Part shown: positions 53,514 to 63,446 of the stretch, one piece after another
How the letters are laid out: the number at the start of each line of letters is the position of its first letter
How positions within the stretch are numbered: the stretch's first letter is position 1
NCBI GenBank assembly: GCA_963788305.1
Contig: CAWBGK010000011.1
Span: forward strand, 310,001-374,000
Length of the DNA: 64,000 nucleotides
Reading direction: 5' to 3'
Source: UTCFX2 sp963788305
Lineage (GTDB): Bacteria; Chloroflexota; Anaerolineae; Anaerolineales; UBA4823
Translations under genes and position numbers: made by a program
The notes under the pieces: model-generated
What the model was told of the DNA's origin: nothing
What the model saw: only the letters and a program-made list of their open reading frames with translations
Databases searched by the model: none

Positions 53514-54795
53514 TCATCCCTGCTCGACCTCACGCTTGAGCTGTTCGAATGAAGTGATCCAGGAAACCCGATTAAGGAAATCTGCCAGGGAATCGCTCTT
53601 GAGGCGAAGCTCGCGCACCGCTGCACCAACAGGATCTTCGCTCGCACCAGCCGCACCTCCAGGTTCATCGGCGTAAGCTCCGTGAAAAGCAAAGTAAGCC
53701 TGGTTCAGTTTACGCAGCCCGCGGTAACCGTTTTCCCAAAAGACTTCCCGGCGCTCTTCCATATATTGCTCGGCCTCTTCAATTTTCCCCTCAGCCAGCA
53801 GACCTGTCGGCCGTCACCCTCGTTTTCTGCATCTCTTTTCGAAAATCAAACGCTGGCGGTTGACCAGTCACCTGCTCTTGTTCCATTTCTTCTGAAGTTT
53901 GTGGTGGTTCTGGCGGTACCAATTCGGGGTAGTAGCGCTCCAGCACCGCCCGGCCAATCTCTTTTCCTGCGATCGAGGCAACCGTCTCGTTGAGCACCCG
54001 CAACTCTGGGCTTGTCTCGTAATTGATCCCAAGCGGCCTGAGGGTCAGGTAATTGTGCACCCACTCATGCGAAACTACTTCGCTCAACCAGTCCAGGCTG
54101 CTGGACTCGACCACCATTGTGGGATAAAGCCCCAACCCACCAATATTTTCTACCAGCGATGAGACATTCAAGGCTCGATCGACCCGCTCCTCCAGCTCGA
54201 TCCGCTGATCAATGGACAGGCCGCCTTCAAGGGCAATGCTCTCATCTTGCCGGATCACATCCCGTGGGCTGATGATCAAAATTAACGGCAGCGGTGTGCT
54301 GTGATAGAGGACAGGCGGCAGCGGCTGCCCACCCAACGTCAGTCCTAACTCGGATACGATCGTGCTGATCTGGCTCTGTAAAATCGACTCGGCCAGCGGA
54401 CCGGTCTGCTCGCGGCGGGCATTTAGTTCATCCAATTCCTTTCGAAGCGCTGCCGAATATGCTCGCGGGTTTCCGATTTTGGGATCAGCATAGATTTGTT
54501 CCAGCTCTGCTTCCTGGCGCTGAATGATTCGAACCAGATCCAGGTATTCCAGAACAAATTCCCTGCGATCGTCATCACCGAGATAGCGGTTTGTGCCCAA
54601 AGCCGCTTCAGAAAGCTTCAGACGCAGTGCATCTGACGTCCACCCAATGAAGTCGAACTCAATCTCACGAGTGAAGGCGCGCACCCGCTCCAGCTGATCG
54701 CCAGGCGCCATGTTGCTCGCTCCTAGAAGCAACATGGCAACCAAGACAGCTGCCAGGAGTCGAAAAATCTTAAAAAACAGGCGGAGCGGTGTCAT
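53514..54795 (-). CDS. Membrane-anchored gluzincin-like metalloprotease of unknown type (one frameshift)
   Basis: An N-terminal hydrophobic segment (LRLFFKIFRLLAAVLVAMLLLGASN), a charged helical middle, and the motif VSHEWVHNYLTLRPLG, with His-Glu-x-x-His typical of gluzincins, then ETVASIAGKEIG as candidate third-ligand Glu. The primary frame ends at 53791; the continuation near 53805 is LLAEGKIEEAEQYMEERREVFWENGYRGLRKLNQAYFAFHGAYADEPG to a stop at 53514, fitting well. ATG 54795 (MTPLRLFF) is chosen as start. No known family name is assigned. Confidence 0.68.
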
Positions 54796-54866
54796 AGACG
54801 GGGATTGTACCATAGCGGTTTGAGGATTTTTTTGGCTCTAAAGCGCGTCTCATTATTACCAGGGCA

Positions 54867-54919
54867 TGCTATAATTTCTTAACCGGGCGCTCTGTGATTA
54901 TTAAATCCAGCGCCCGGTT
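54867..54919 (+). promoter_or_regulatory. Extended -10 promoter and leader hairpin of the epimerase gene
   Basis: ATG-C-TATAAT (54867-54875) provides an extended -10 element. The start site is predicted near 54882, at the left arm of a perfect hairpin AACCGGGCGCT (54881-54891) with AGCGCCCGGTT (54909-54919). The right arm ends just before the ribosome site (GAGGTG), so the structure may tune mRNA stability or translation. Confidence 0.5.
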
Positions 54920-54929
54920 GAGGTGAAAT

Positions 54930-55879
54930 ATGAATTTGCTTATCACTGGTGCAGCAGGATTCCTTGGATCCAACCTGGCAAACTTCCTGGTGCGCGAAGG
55001 CCACCAGGTGCGAGGTCTGGATGACTTATCTGCTGGAGACCCGGCTTCGCTTTCATCCGACGTCTTATTTACGCGCGGCGATGTCAGCGACCGTCCAAAG
55101 CTCTGGACGCTGCTTCAGGATATCGACTGCGTGTATCATCTGGCAGCCCGGGTTTCCGTGCCAGAGTCAGTGCTTTACCCACGTGAATACAACGCTGTCA
55201 ATGTTGGCGGCACGGTCAGTCTGATGGAGGCGATGAGGGATGTAGGCGTCCGCCGGGTGGTATTCATCTCTTCCGGAGCAATTTACGGCGATCAGGGCAG
55301 CCTGCCGCTTCGTGAGACCGCTGCTCCTAATCCGCGCTCGCCGTATGCAGTGTCCAAGCTGGCCGCAGAATATTACGTGCGCACGATCGGCGACCTGTGG
55401 GGCATCGAGACCGTGATCCTGCGCGTTTTAACGCCTTTGGTCCCGGCCAGCACCTGCCCCCATCCCACCCTCCTGTCATCCCAAATTATCTCCGCCAGGC
55501 AATGCGTGGCAGCACCCTGATCATGCACGGAGACGGGTCACAGACCCGCGACTACATTTATGTCGATGATGTCGTCAGCGCGATGATCGCTGCTGCTACT
55601 GCACCCGGGATCAACCACCAGATCATCAACATCGGCAGCGGTAAAGAGACCAGCATCCGTGATCTCGTCCGTCTGGTTATGGATGTGACGGGCATGAACC
55701 TTGAAGCGCTGGTAAACCCTAAAAATGACCCTGGCGTCTCTCGGATGAGGGCGGATATTCAGCTTGCGCGCGAGAAGCTCGGTTACCAACCCCGTTTTTC
55801 GCTTGAAGAAGGGCTGCGCCTGACATTAAAGCGAGATGCGCGCTTCAACAAAGATATTGCCACGCGCTCTTCTTCATAA
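54930..55879 (+). CDS. NAD-dependent epimerase/dehydratase, GalE-like extended SDR (one frameshift)
   Basis: A sugar-nucleotide epimerase of about 316 residues. NAD loop LITGAAGFLGSNLANFL, DDLSAGDPASLSSDV, the catalytic Ser region FISSGAIYGDQG, and YAVSK (Tyr-x3-Lys). One extra T in GCGTTTTAACGCC near 55430 shifts the frame; the correct continuation is LRVFNAFGPGQHLPPSHPPVIPNYLRQAMRGS, HGDGSQTRDYIYVDDVV and INIGSGKETSIRDLV. Substrate likely UDP-glucose/galactose type, but not certain. The next gene is purA, on the same strand, 108 bases on. Confidence 0.88.
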
Positions 55880-55987
55880 GGCCGGGTGGAAAGGGCTGCC
55901 CTCCTGGAATTCCTTTACTCAAATCCGTGAGGAAGGCGTCAATTGGACCTAACATGAAACGGGAAAGTAAAAGTGGAGGGCCATACT

Positions 55988-57265
55988 ATGGCAGTTACAG
56001 CAGTCGTAGGTCTTCAATGGGGAGACGAGGCCAAAGGCAAATTTGTCGACCTGCTCTCTCCAGAGGCCGATATCGTCGCCCGCTTCAACGGCGGTGACAA
56101 TGCCGGTCACACGGTCGTAAACCAGTTTGGCACTTTCAAGCTGCGCCTCACACCCAATGGCTTTTCGAGCCCACACACCGCTTGTGTGATCGGACCCGGA
56201 GTTGTTGTAAATCCCGACACTTTGATCGACGAGATCGAGCGCATCCAGTCGGCTGGATTGAACCTGACTGGACGCTTGTGGGTTTCACCCCGCTGCCATT
56301 TGATCATGCCCTATCACCGCATGCTGGAAGGCATTTACGAAGAAGCCAAAGGCGCAGCTAAAACCGGCACAACCCGGCGCGGGATTGGGCCGGTATTTGC
56401 AGACAAGGTCAGCTATAACGGAATCCGTTTTTTCGACCTTGCCGACGAAGACCAGTTTTCGAACCGGCTCAAGATTCAGATCGCGATTAAGAATCCCATT
56501 TTTCAGGCCTTTGGATTGCCTCTGCTCGAATTCAAATCCCTTTATCAGGAGACCCTCGAGAAATATAATCGCCTGAAAGGTACCATTCGAGAGCCTTTCG
56601 GGATGATCCAGGAAACTCTCTCCGGAGGCGGGCAGGTGCTGTTGGAGGGTGCCCAGGGCGCCCTGCTCGATAACAATTGGGGGACCTATCCCTACTGTAC
56701 CGCTTCGATCACGCTGGCAGGCGGGGCCTGCGCCGGGCTGGGGATCGCCCCTCGATGGATTGGCCGGGTAGTGGGAGTCACAAAAGCATATACCACGCGG
56801 GTTGGCTCTGGACCGATGCCCAGCGAGCTTTTTGATGAATTCGGGAAAAAGCTGCAGGACACCGGCCAGGAGTTCGGCACGGTGACCGGCCGCGCCCGGC
56901 GGTGCGGCTGGTTCGACGCCGAGCTGGTGCACTTTACCGCTCAGCTCAACGGCGCAACCGAGCTGGCTCTCACCAAGCTGGATGTTCTGGATGATTTCGC
57001 AGAGATCAAAATCTGCACCGGCTACCACCTTCCAGGGAGCGAGCGGCTTTGGCACTATTGGGAATTAGATGCAGAACAGCTGAGCAAATGCGAGCCAGTC
57101 TATCAAGAACTGCCCGGCTGGCAGAAATCTACCACTGAGGTGCGCCGTTTCAGCGACCTGCCGGTCCAGGCTAAGGCTTACGTCCAAAAAATCGAGGGTT
57201 TGATCGGGGTTCCAGTGCGCTTTATTTCGGTTGGACCGGCTCGCGAATCAACGATACAGGTGTAG
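55988..57265 (+). CDS. purA: Adenylosuccinate synthetase
   Basis: A 425-residue GTP-dependent enzyme, IMP plus aspartate to adenylosuccinate in AMP synthesis. P-loop GLQWGDEAKGKFVDLL, the IMP region FNGGDNAGHTV, TTRRGIGPVFADKVSY, GAQGALLDNNWGTYPYCT and GSGPMPSEL; the C-terminus has the GTP-binding TKLDVL. The N-terminal KG to 'DEAKGK' is as usual. ATG 55988 follows GGAGG. It is convergent with purB, the next pathway enzyme. All motifs are intact, with no frameshift. Confidence 0.96.
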   Translation: MAVTAVVGLQWGDEAKGKFVDLLSPEADIVARFNGGDNAGHTVVNQFGTFKLRLTPNGFSSPHTACVIGPGVVVNPDTLIDEIERIQSAGLNLTGRLWVSPRCHLIMPYHRMLEGIYEEAKGAAKTGTTRRGIGPVFADKVSYNGIRFFDLADEDQFSNRLKIQIAIKNPIFQAFGLPLLEFKSLYQETLEKYNRLKGTIREPFGMIQETLSGGGQVLLEGAQGALLDNNWGTYPYCTASITLAGGACAGLGIAPRWIGRVVGVTKAYTTRVGSGPMPSELFDEFGKKLQDTGQEFGTVTGRARRCGWFDAELVHFTAQLNGATELALTKLDVLDDFAEIKICTGYHLPGSERLWHYWELDAEQLSKCEPVYQELPGWQKSTTEVRRFSDLPVQAKAYVQKIEGLIGVPVRFISVGPARESTIQV

Positions 57266-57273
57266 AGCCAGCT

Positions 57274-58683
57274 TCAGCCGAACCGCCGTTTTATTTCTTT
57301 CGCAAGCCAGCGCGCCCGCTGTGGCGCATCCCCCAGGTGATGGCCTGCATCCATAAGCTCGCGCAGGTCCTGCTCCTGCAAATACCGATTCAGCTCAGGA
57401 TCGGCGGCAATCAAATCACTGAGCGGATTGGAAACCTCGCTTCGTCTTTTTTCCCACGCAGCAAGTGAATGCACCCGCAGCCGCTCGTGCATCTCCTGAC
57501 GGTCGGCGCCCACCTTGCACAGCGCCATCAGCACCCGCTCCACGGCGGCAAAAGGAGCATATTCATTAAGGTTTCGCTCCATCGCTGCCAGGTCCACCGA
57601 CATCCCATCAACCAGCCGGCGCGCCGTCCTCAACAGCTCATCGGCGGTCAAGAATGCTTCAGGGAGAAGCGTCCGCCGGTTTGCCGAGTCATCGAGCGTT
57701 CGTTCCAGCAGCGAATGAGCGGCATTATCCCAGGCAAGGCGCGGCAGCCCGGCAAGCTGACGGGCGAGCGAATCAATTTTCTCCGCCTGGATCGGATTAC
57801 GCTTGAAGGGCATCGCCGAAGATCCTACCTGGTCCTTGCCAAACGGCTCGCTCCATTCGCCCACTGGTGGCGATTGTAAGAATCGAAGGTCGAAAGCAAA
57901 TTTATACAGAGATCCCCCCAAACCTGCGAGGGCGCTCACAACCTGAAAATCTTGCTTGCGGGGATAAACCTGGGTGACAATTGGAAAAAACGAGAGATCG
58001 AGAAGCTCCGAAAGCCGGTCTTCAAAACGCTCCAGCCGCTCGGCGCCGATCAGCTCTGTAAAAGAAGCACCTGTCCCAACTGCACCGCGCAGCCCCTTGC
58101 CGCGCATGGTCACCCTGAGGTCCGACAGCTGCTCCCAGTCCATCAACAGGTCCTGGGCATAAGTAGCGAAACGGTAGCCAAGCGTGGATGGCTCAGCCGG
58201 CTGCAGATGGGTGAAGGCAATCAGAGGCGTATCTGCCCAGGCATCGATCTTCGCCGTAAAAATGACAAGCAGCTCATGCAAGCCTTGCATCACCAGATCC
58301 AAAGCCTCGCGCGTCCGCAGCACATCTGCATTGTCTTCTATGTCCGCTGAAGTCGCACCAAGGTGCAGGATTCGACCTCCGGTCGGTGCCTGCTCGGCAA
58401 AAGCCTTCAGCTCAGCCATCAAATCATGGTGGATTTCAGACTCAATCGCCAGCGCCCGGTCAACATCCACATGATCAATATGAAGACGTAAATCTGCGAC
58501 CTGCTCCAGGGATACCAGACCCATTTCAGCCTGCGCCTCGGCCAGCGCCAACCAGACCCGCCGCCATAATCTCCTTTTGTGCACCTCTGACCACACCTGA
58601 CGCATCTCATCACTGCCGTAGCGCCAGGAAAACGGAGATAGATAGTACAAATAATCTTGAGGCATAGGTTTACAAACTGTCAT
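57274..58683 (-). CDS. purB: Adenylosuccinate lyase
   Basis: A 469-residue fumarase-superfamily lyase acting in IMP and AMP synthesis. Signature GSSAMPFKRNPI (catalytic Ser), EIHHDLMAELKAF, LGATSADIEDNADVLRTR, TPLIAFTHLQPAEPSTLGYR with the catalytic His, and DSANRRTLLPEAFLTADE. The C-terminal helical domain is present. ATG 58683 is the frame start; ATG 58665 (MPQDYLYYLSP) is an equally good alternative. It is convergent with purA, with eight bases between their stops. Confidence 0.95.
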   Translation of the reverse strand: MTVCKPMPQDYLYYLSPFSWRYGSDEMRQVWSEVHKRRLWRRVWLALAEAQAEMGLVSLEQVADLRLHIDHVDVDRALAIESEIHHDLMAELKAFAEQAPTGGRILHLGATSADIEDNADVLRTREALDLVMQGLHELLVIFTAKIDAWADTPLIAFTHLQPAEPSTLGYRFATYAQDLLMDWEQLSDLRVTMRGKGLRGAVGTGASFTELIGAERLERFEDRLSELLDLSFFPIVTQVYPRKQDFQVVSALAGLGGSLYKFAFDLRFLQSPPVGEWSEPFGKDQVGSSAMPFKRNPIQAEKIDSLARQLAGLPRLAWDNAAHSLLERTLDDSANRRTLLPEAFLTADELLRTARRLVDGMSVDLAAMERNLNEYAPFAAVERVLMALCKVGADRQEMHERLRVHSLAAWEKRRSEVSNPLSDLIAADPELNRYLQEQDLRELMDAGHHLGDAPQRARWLAKEIKRRFG

Positions 58684-58771
58684 GCATACAGATTACGGAA
58701 AAAGACATGGCGGCGATTCTCAAACAGTTGAATGTGCCTAAATGGCTCTTGCTCCAGATAAATTATACCTC

Positions 58772-59659
58772 TCAGGGTGCTGGCTCCACCCCGACAAACA
58801 AATCTCGCTCCTTCACCTTACCATCAACCGCTGGATACGCCCGCATAAAAGAATCCTTTGATCCCATTTTCTTCCAGATCCAGCCGATCGGCCCTCGGTT
58901 AGGTGGACCACCGTCCAGCTGGCTTGCATGACAGGCCGCCGCGGCGGCTCTTGCCTCCGCAGCCTCGCTCGTATCAATCCGGGCATGGACAGGAAAATCG
59001 CCTTGCTCGACGATCGCAAGGAAATCGATGTCCCCGTTGCGTCCAAATTTGCGCGGATCCCGTCCAAAGAGCGGCATCAACCGCGCCGCCAGCTTCAATA
59101 CCCCTTTTGGAAAAACCGAGAAATACAACTTTTGGGGCTGGAAAGGTGGCAGCTTTTCTGGATCACAGTAGTCCGGTTTTCCAGCGAGATCAAAAGCCCG
59201 GACAGTGGCTCGATGGATGGCGATATGGTCCGGATGCATGTACCCGCCAATGGGGTCAAATGTGATTAAGATCTGCGGCTGCAGCCGGCGGATATGCGAA
59301 ACCACCCGCCCTGCGACCTCATCCAAAGGAGCATTGATCAGCGCTTGAGGGTGAAGGTTGTCTGCTGAGCCTTGCATTCCTGAATCGCGGTAGTCCAGGA
59401 AATAAAAACCCGTCAATCCCAGGATCCCGGCTGCACAGCGCAGCTCCGAGACACGCCGGTCGGCGATCGAATCAAACCCTTCCAGGTAGCTCTCGGCAAC
59501 TTCACCCGCCTCGCCTCGCGTTGCGCAGACCAGATGAGTCCGCACCCCCTTTTGGGCATAAGCCGCCAGTGTCCCGCCGATCCCAAAGGACTCGTCATCC
59601 GGGTGCGCCAATACAGCCAGCAGCGTGCGCGTTTCTTCCATTTCAAATGATTCCGTCAT
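58772..59659 (-). CDS. PIG-L family deacetylase
   Basis: A 295-residue zinc-dependent N-deacetylase of the LmbE/PIG-L family. Zinc motif AHPDDESFGIGG, then THLVCATRGEAGEV and GGYMHPDHIAIHRATVRAFD with the third ligand His. Actual substrates include GlcNAc-inositol and bacillithiol/mycothiol precursors; which one cannot be told here. Its ATG overlaps the msrA stop by four bases. An internal ATG at 59641 is an alternative. Confidence 0.9.
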   Translation of the reverse strand: MTESFEMEETRTLLAVLAHPDDESFGIGGTLAAYAQKGVRTHLVCATRGEAGEVAESYLEGFDSIADRRVSELRCAAGILGLTGFYFLDYRDSGMQGSADNLHPQALINAPLDEVAGRVVSHIRRLQPQILITFDPIGGYMHPDHIAIHRATVRAFDLAGKPDYCDPEKLPPFQPQKLYFSVFPKGVLKLAARLMPLFGRDPRKFGRNGDIDFLAIVEQGDFPVHARIDTSEAAEARAAAAACHASQLDGGPPNRGPIGWIWKKMGSKDSFMRAYPAVDGKVKERDLFVGVEPAP

Positions 59660-60207
59660 GACGATTTCAGCTTGCCTGCAAATTTCTTACGGAACTTCGC
59701 TACCTTCGGTGCGACAACCACCTGGCAGTATCCCTGGTAAGGGTTGTGCTTGAAGTATTCCTGGTGATATGCTTCCGCTTCGAAAAATGCCTGCAGGGGT
59801 GCGAGCTGCGTCACAATCGGATCATCCCAGATCTGCATCGCTTCAATCTCACGGATAACAGCTTCGGCCGTCTCCTTCTGAGTTGAATCATGATAGAAGA
59901 TGACTGAGCGGTACTGTGTGCCCACATCTGCCCCTTGCCGGTTCAGCGTGGTGGGATCGTGGATCGAGAAATAGACTTCCAGGATCTCCCAGTAGCTGAT
60001 CTTGGTCGGGTTAAAAGTCACGCGCACGACTTCGGCATGGCCTGTCTTTCCACCGCATACCTGCTGATAAGTTGGGTTCTCCATACTCCCACCCGAATAA
60101 CCTGACTCCACACTTGAAACCCCCTCTAAATCATCGAACACCGCTTCCAGGCACCAGAAACACCCGCCACCTAACGTTGCGGTCTCATATTCTTCAACTT
60201 CACTCAT
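59656..60207 (-). CDS. msrA: Peptide methionine sulfoxide reductase MsrA
   Basis: A 183-residue reductase repairing the S-form of methionine sulfoxide. The active-site GCFWCLEAVF carries the nucleophile Cys; VGTQYRSVIFYHD, EAYHQEYFKHNPYQGYC follow, the last Cys a likely resolving residue. The 3' end overlaps the PIG-L gene. No fused MsrB domain. It is a standard cytoplasmic form with no signal peptide. Confidence 0.96.
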   Translation of the reverse strand: MSEVEEYETATLGGGCFWCLEAVFDDLEGVSSVESGYSGGSMENPTYQQVCGGKTGHAEVVRVTFNPTKISYWEILEVYFSIHDPTTLNRQGADVGTQYRSVIFYHDSTQKETAEAVIREIEAMQIWDDPIVTQLAPLQAFFEAEAYHQEYFKHNPYQGYCQVVVAPKVAKFRKKFAGKLKSS

Positions 60208-60306
60208 CGCTCTACCTCCAAATCAGCACACCCGATAATCAATATCCAATATTCAACGTTTGAACACAAAGTTCAGACTTGACTGTTTTCCAGTCTTAAG
60301 AAATTG

Positions 60307-62899
60307 CTACAGAATCCGCACCAAGCTACCCAGCTCGGTTTTCTCTACTTCAATCCGGGTTGGAAAGGCGTCTTTTAATTCTTCGATGTGCGTGATCACC
60401 AGGATTTTTGCAAAATCCTGCTGCACCAGGTTGATCGCCTCAATCAAACGCTGGCGGCCTAATGCGTCCTGGCTGCCAAAGCCTTCGTCGATGACCAGCG
60501 TCTGCAGGCGCGCTCCGGCCCGCTGTGCAAGCACTTCTGAGAGCGCCAGGCGGATCGCGAAGTTCACCCGAAAGGCCTCCCCACCCGAGAACATCTCATA
60601 ATCCCGCGTCCCGGCGCCGTCGCTGATCTGGATGTCCAGCGTTTCCCTGAGATCATCCCGGTTGCGGTCCCGATACTGCGTTTGGGTCACAAACCGGACA
60701 GACATCCCGCCACCGCTAAGTCGTGCAAGCGTATCATTTGCCTTACTCTCGATCTCGGGCAGCGCCTGCTCGATCAGTAAAGCAGGGACGCCGTCTTTCC
60801 CAAAAGCCCGCTCGAGCTGCCTTAAAAGCTGAACCTGCTGCGCCAGATCTTCCCGCTCTGCCTCAAAACCGCGTTTGCGAGCTTTAAGTCCGTCGAGCAC
60901 CGCTACCTTCTGGTGGGCAGCTCCCTTCTCCATCCGCAGGCGGTTCTCCTGCTCCTTAAGATCCAGCAGCTGGCGTTCCACCTCGTCCAGGTCTGGCGCT
61001 TTGGCTTGCGCTGCTGCGAAAGACTCTGCTGCCTGATCATAAACCGATTTTTCACGCAAGGTTTCGGCTTCCAGATCGGTCATCTGTACTACCAACTCTG
61101 CAATCTCGCGACCCAGAGGAGCCAGCGCTGCTCGTGCCTGCTCCAGCTCGCGCAACGAGGCTTCGCTAGCCCGTCCGGATGCTTCCGCCAGGCGGATCTC
61201 GTCGTGAGCAGCGGCGTCATATCCGGTTTTTAATAGCTCCGCGTCGATCTCTGCCAATTGTAAGTCGCGCTTTGATCGCGTACTTATCCCGATCTAAAAG
61301 CGCCTGCACCTCACCCAACCGCAGCGCACCTTTCATTTTCCAGTCGTCAGCCCGAGTCTGCAGCGACTCCAGCTGCTGATCCAGTGCCGCAACCCGGTTC
61401 GAGTATTGGCGAATTTCTGCTTCCAGCGATCCCATTTCAGCAATCTGGGCCGACACCTCCTCCAGCTCCTGATCGATTTGACCTCGCTTTGCCAGGTTCT
61501 CGCGATATCGGTCGCCCATCTCTTTACCATCAGCCTCCAGACGCTCGATCAGCGCTAAGCGATCACTGGCTGACAGGGGCTGTCCGCACAAGGGACAGTC
61601 GGCCGCATCGCTTGCTTTTAAACGTTCGATCCGCTCTTTCAAGCGTTCCATCTCTGGCTTGAGGCTGCTGTTCTCGGCGCGCTGATCTGCCTGCTGCTGT
61701 CGTTTCTCAAGCAGCTGGGCTTCCAGCATCCCGCGCTGAGCAGAACGAATCTCGGACTGTACCTGCAATTGCTTGGCTGTCTCGCGCTGGCGGTTCAGTT
61801 CCACAGCCGACTCAACCCCCTGCAGGATTTGTTCCTGCTCACGAAGCAACCCATCACGCTCTTGTTCTAACCGGGCACGCTCAGCCTGGATGGTCGTCCG
61901 CGGCGCCTCGCGCTGTTTTTCAATTTCTCGATACTGCTCTGCAACCTTTTCGATGTCAGCCAGCTCGGTCCGCTTTTTTTGCCAGGCAGCATGATCGGCC
62001 TCAATCTGTTCTGCCCTCCCCAGAAGTTCTGAATAAGACTGCTGTTCATGCTGTCGCTGAAAAAGCTTTGTCCTGGTCTCTTCCAGCCGGCGGGAGCTGT
62101 TCTCGAGCTGCCGGGCAATCAAGTCCAACATCCGCTTTTGCTCTTCCAACCGGGCTGCTTCTTGGCGAGCGATCTGAGCACCTGCTTCCTGCCATGCATA
62201 AAGCGTTTCCACGCGCTTCAGATTCGCCTCCAGCTCCTCCAACCGCGCTCGGCGAGCCTGCTCTTCGCTCAACTCTTCATGGATCTCCCTCAGCCGGCCG
62301 TCCAGGGCAGTAATTTCAGATTCCACCCCCCGCCGACGCTCAACTGCCTGGCCGCGATAGCTCTCCCAGGCATCCAGCCCCAGGATGCTCCCAAGAATGC
62401 GCTTACGGTCTCCTGGGCGCTGCTGGGTGAACTGGTCAGCCTTACCCTGAAGGAAGAATGAAGCATTTGTGAAGGTCTCAAAATCCATCCGGAGGGTCTG
62501 CTCGATCCGCGCTTCAGTCTCGCGCATCGTCCGCTCCGTCAGCGGCTTCCAGGAACCTCGGGTAATCTGCTCGTTTGCCGAACCAGTGCCATCCCCCTGC
62601 AGGATCTGGAACTCCAGGGACATCGTCTTATCGCGCGGTTTGATCCGCCGAACCTTATAGATATTTCCTTCATATCCAAAAATTAAGGCCACATCCGCAA
62701 GTGCCGAGCGCTGGTGGATCAGAGAATCATCTCGCTTGCGCGCCTGGCCGAACAGCGCCCATGTGAGCGCGTCCAATATCGACGACTTCCCCGCCCCATT
62801 CGGTCCGGCGATACAGGCCAGCTCAAACGCAGTGAAGTCGATCTCGGCTGGTTCGCGATAGGATAGAAAACCCGTGATAGAGAGATGAATAGGGATCAT
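60307..62899 (-). CDS. sbcC: SbcC/Rad50-type SMC-like ATPase (one frameshift)
   Basis: About 864 residues. N-terminal Walker A GPNGAGKSSILDALTWALFG and TQQRPGDRKRILGSILGL, a long coiled coil with the zinc hook CPLCGQP midway, then after a shift near 61240 the C-terminal coiled coil, signature MFSGGEAFRVNFAIRLALSE and Walker B LVIDEGFGSQD. Shorter than E. coli SbcC, as in many Chloroflexota. It acts with SbcD (Mre11) in end processing, but no sbcD is in the window; a distant location is inferred. The gene's 5' end has a plain start ATG at 62899. Confidence 0.92.
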
Positions 62900-62958
62900 T
62901 ACCGATCCCTATCTTACCAGAATTCCCCTTGAATTATCCCTAACGGTTTCTGAGTACT

Positions 62959-63213
62959 TCAGCCTCTTTGAACATAGACCACATCATTCGGCCGGACGCG
63001 CTCAATCACCTTCAGCGCTACCTCCTGTCCGGACTCGGCTTCATTGATATACTCGTGATCGATCTGTAGCGAGCCAACCTGCTGCTCGAATTCGGTCGTC
63101 CGACCCAGTAGCTGAACGGTCTCCCCGAGCCGGACCGGACCGCTCAAGACAATCACCGCCACGCTGATGCGGTCATAAAAATGGGTCACCATCCCGATTG
63201 GAACCCAGGTCAT
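62959..63213 (-). CDS. Small EF-Tu domain 2-like beta-barrel protein
   Basis: An 84-residue protein (MTWVPIGMVTHFYDRISVAVIVLSGPVRLGETVQLLG) matching the beta-barrel second domain of translation factors, with the G-(I/V)-V-T-H-(F/Y) and IRLG-DTV-like patterns. It has no GTPase domain. ATG 63213 follows AGGAGG; the upstream in-frame start at 63231 is less likely. Such proteins are widespread with unknown function. It lies 60 bases upstream of sbcC. Confidence 0.75.
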   Translation of the reverse strand: MTWVPIGMVTHFYDRISVAVIVLSGPVRLGETVQLLGRTTEFEQQVGSLQIDHEYINEAESGQEVALKVIERVRPNDVVYVQRG

Positions 63214-63446
63214 ATCGGCCTCCTTTCGCACTTATATGTAGTATAGAGGAGAGTGGCGGAATGTCAAGCGGGGATGTTGTTAGATTCTACAGTTTTGCAA
63301 ACCAAACCTGCCGTTGGATATTCACTATTTAACAAATTGGGTAAGGTTGGATGAGTTGTAAAAGAGTTGGGGAGAAAAAGGAAACCGCTTGCGCCAATCC
63401 AACGCGAGGGATAAAATGAAGAAAAAGGGACACGATTTATCCAAAG

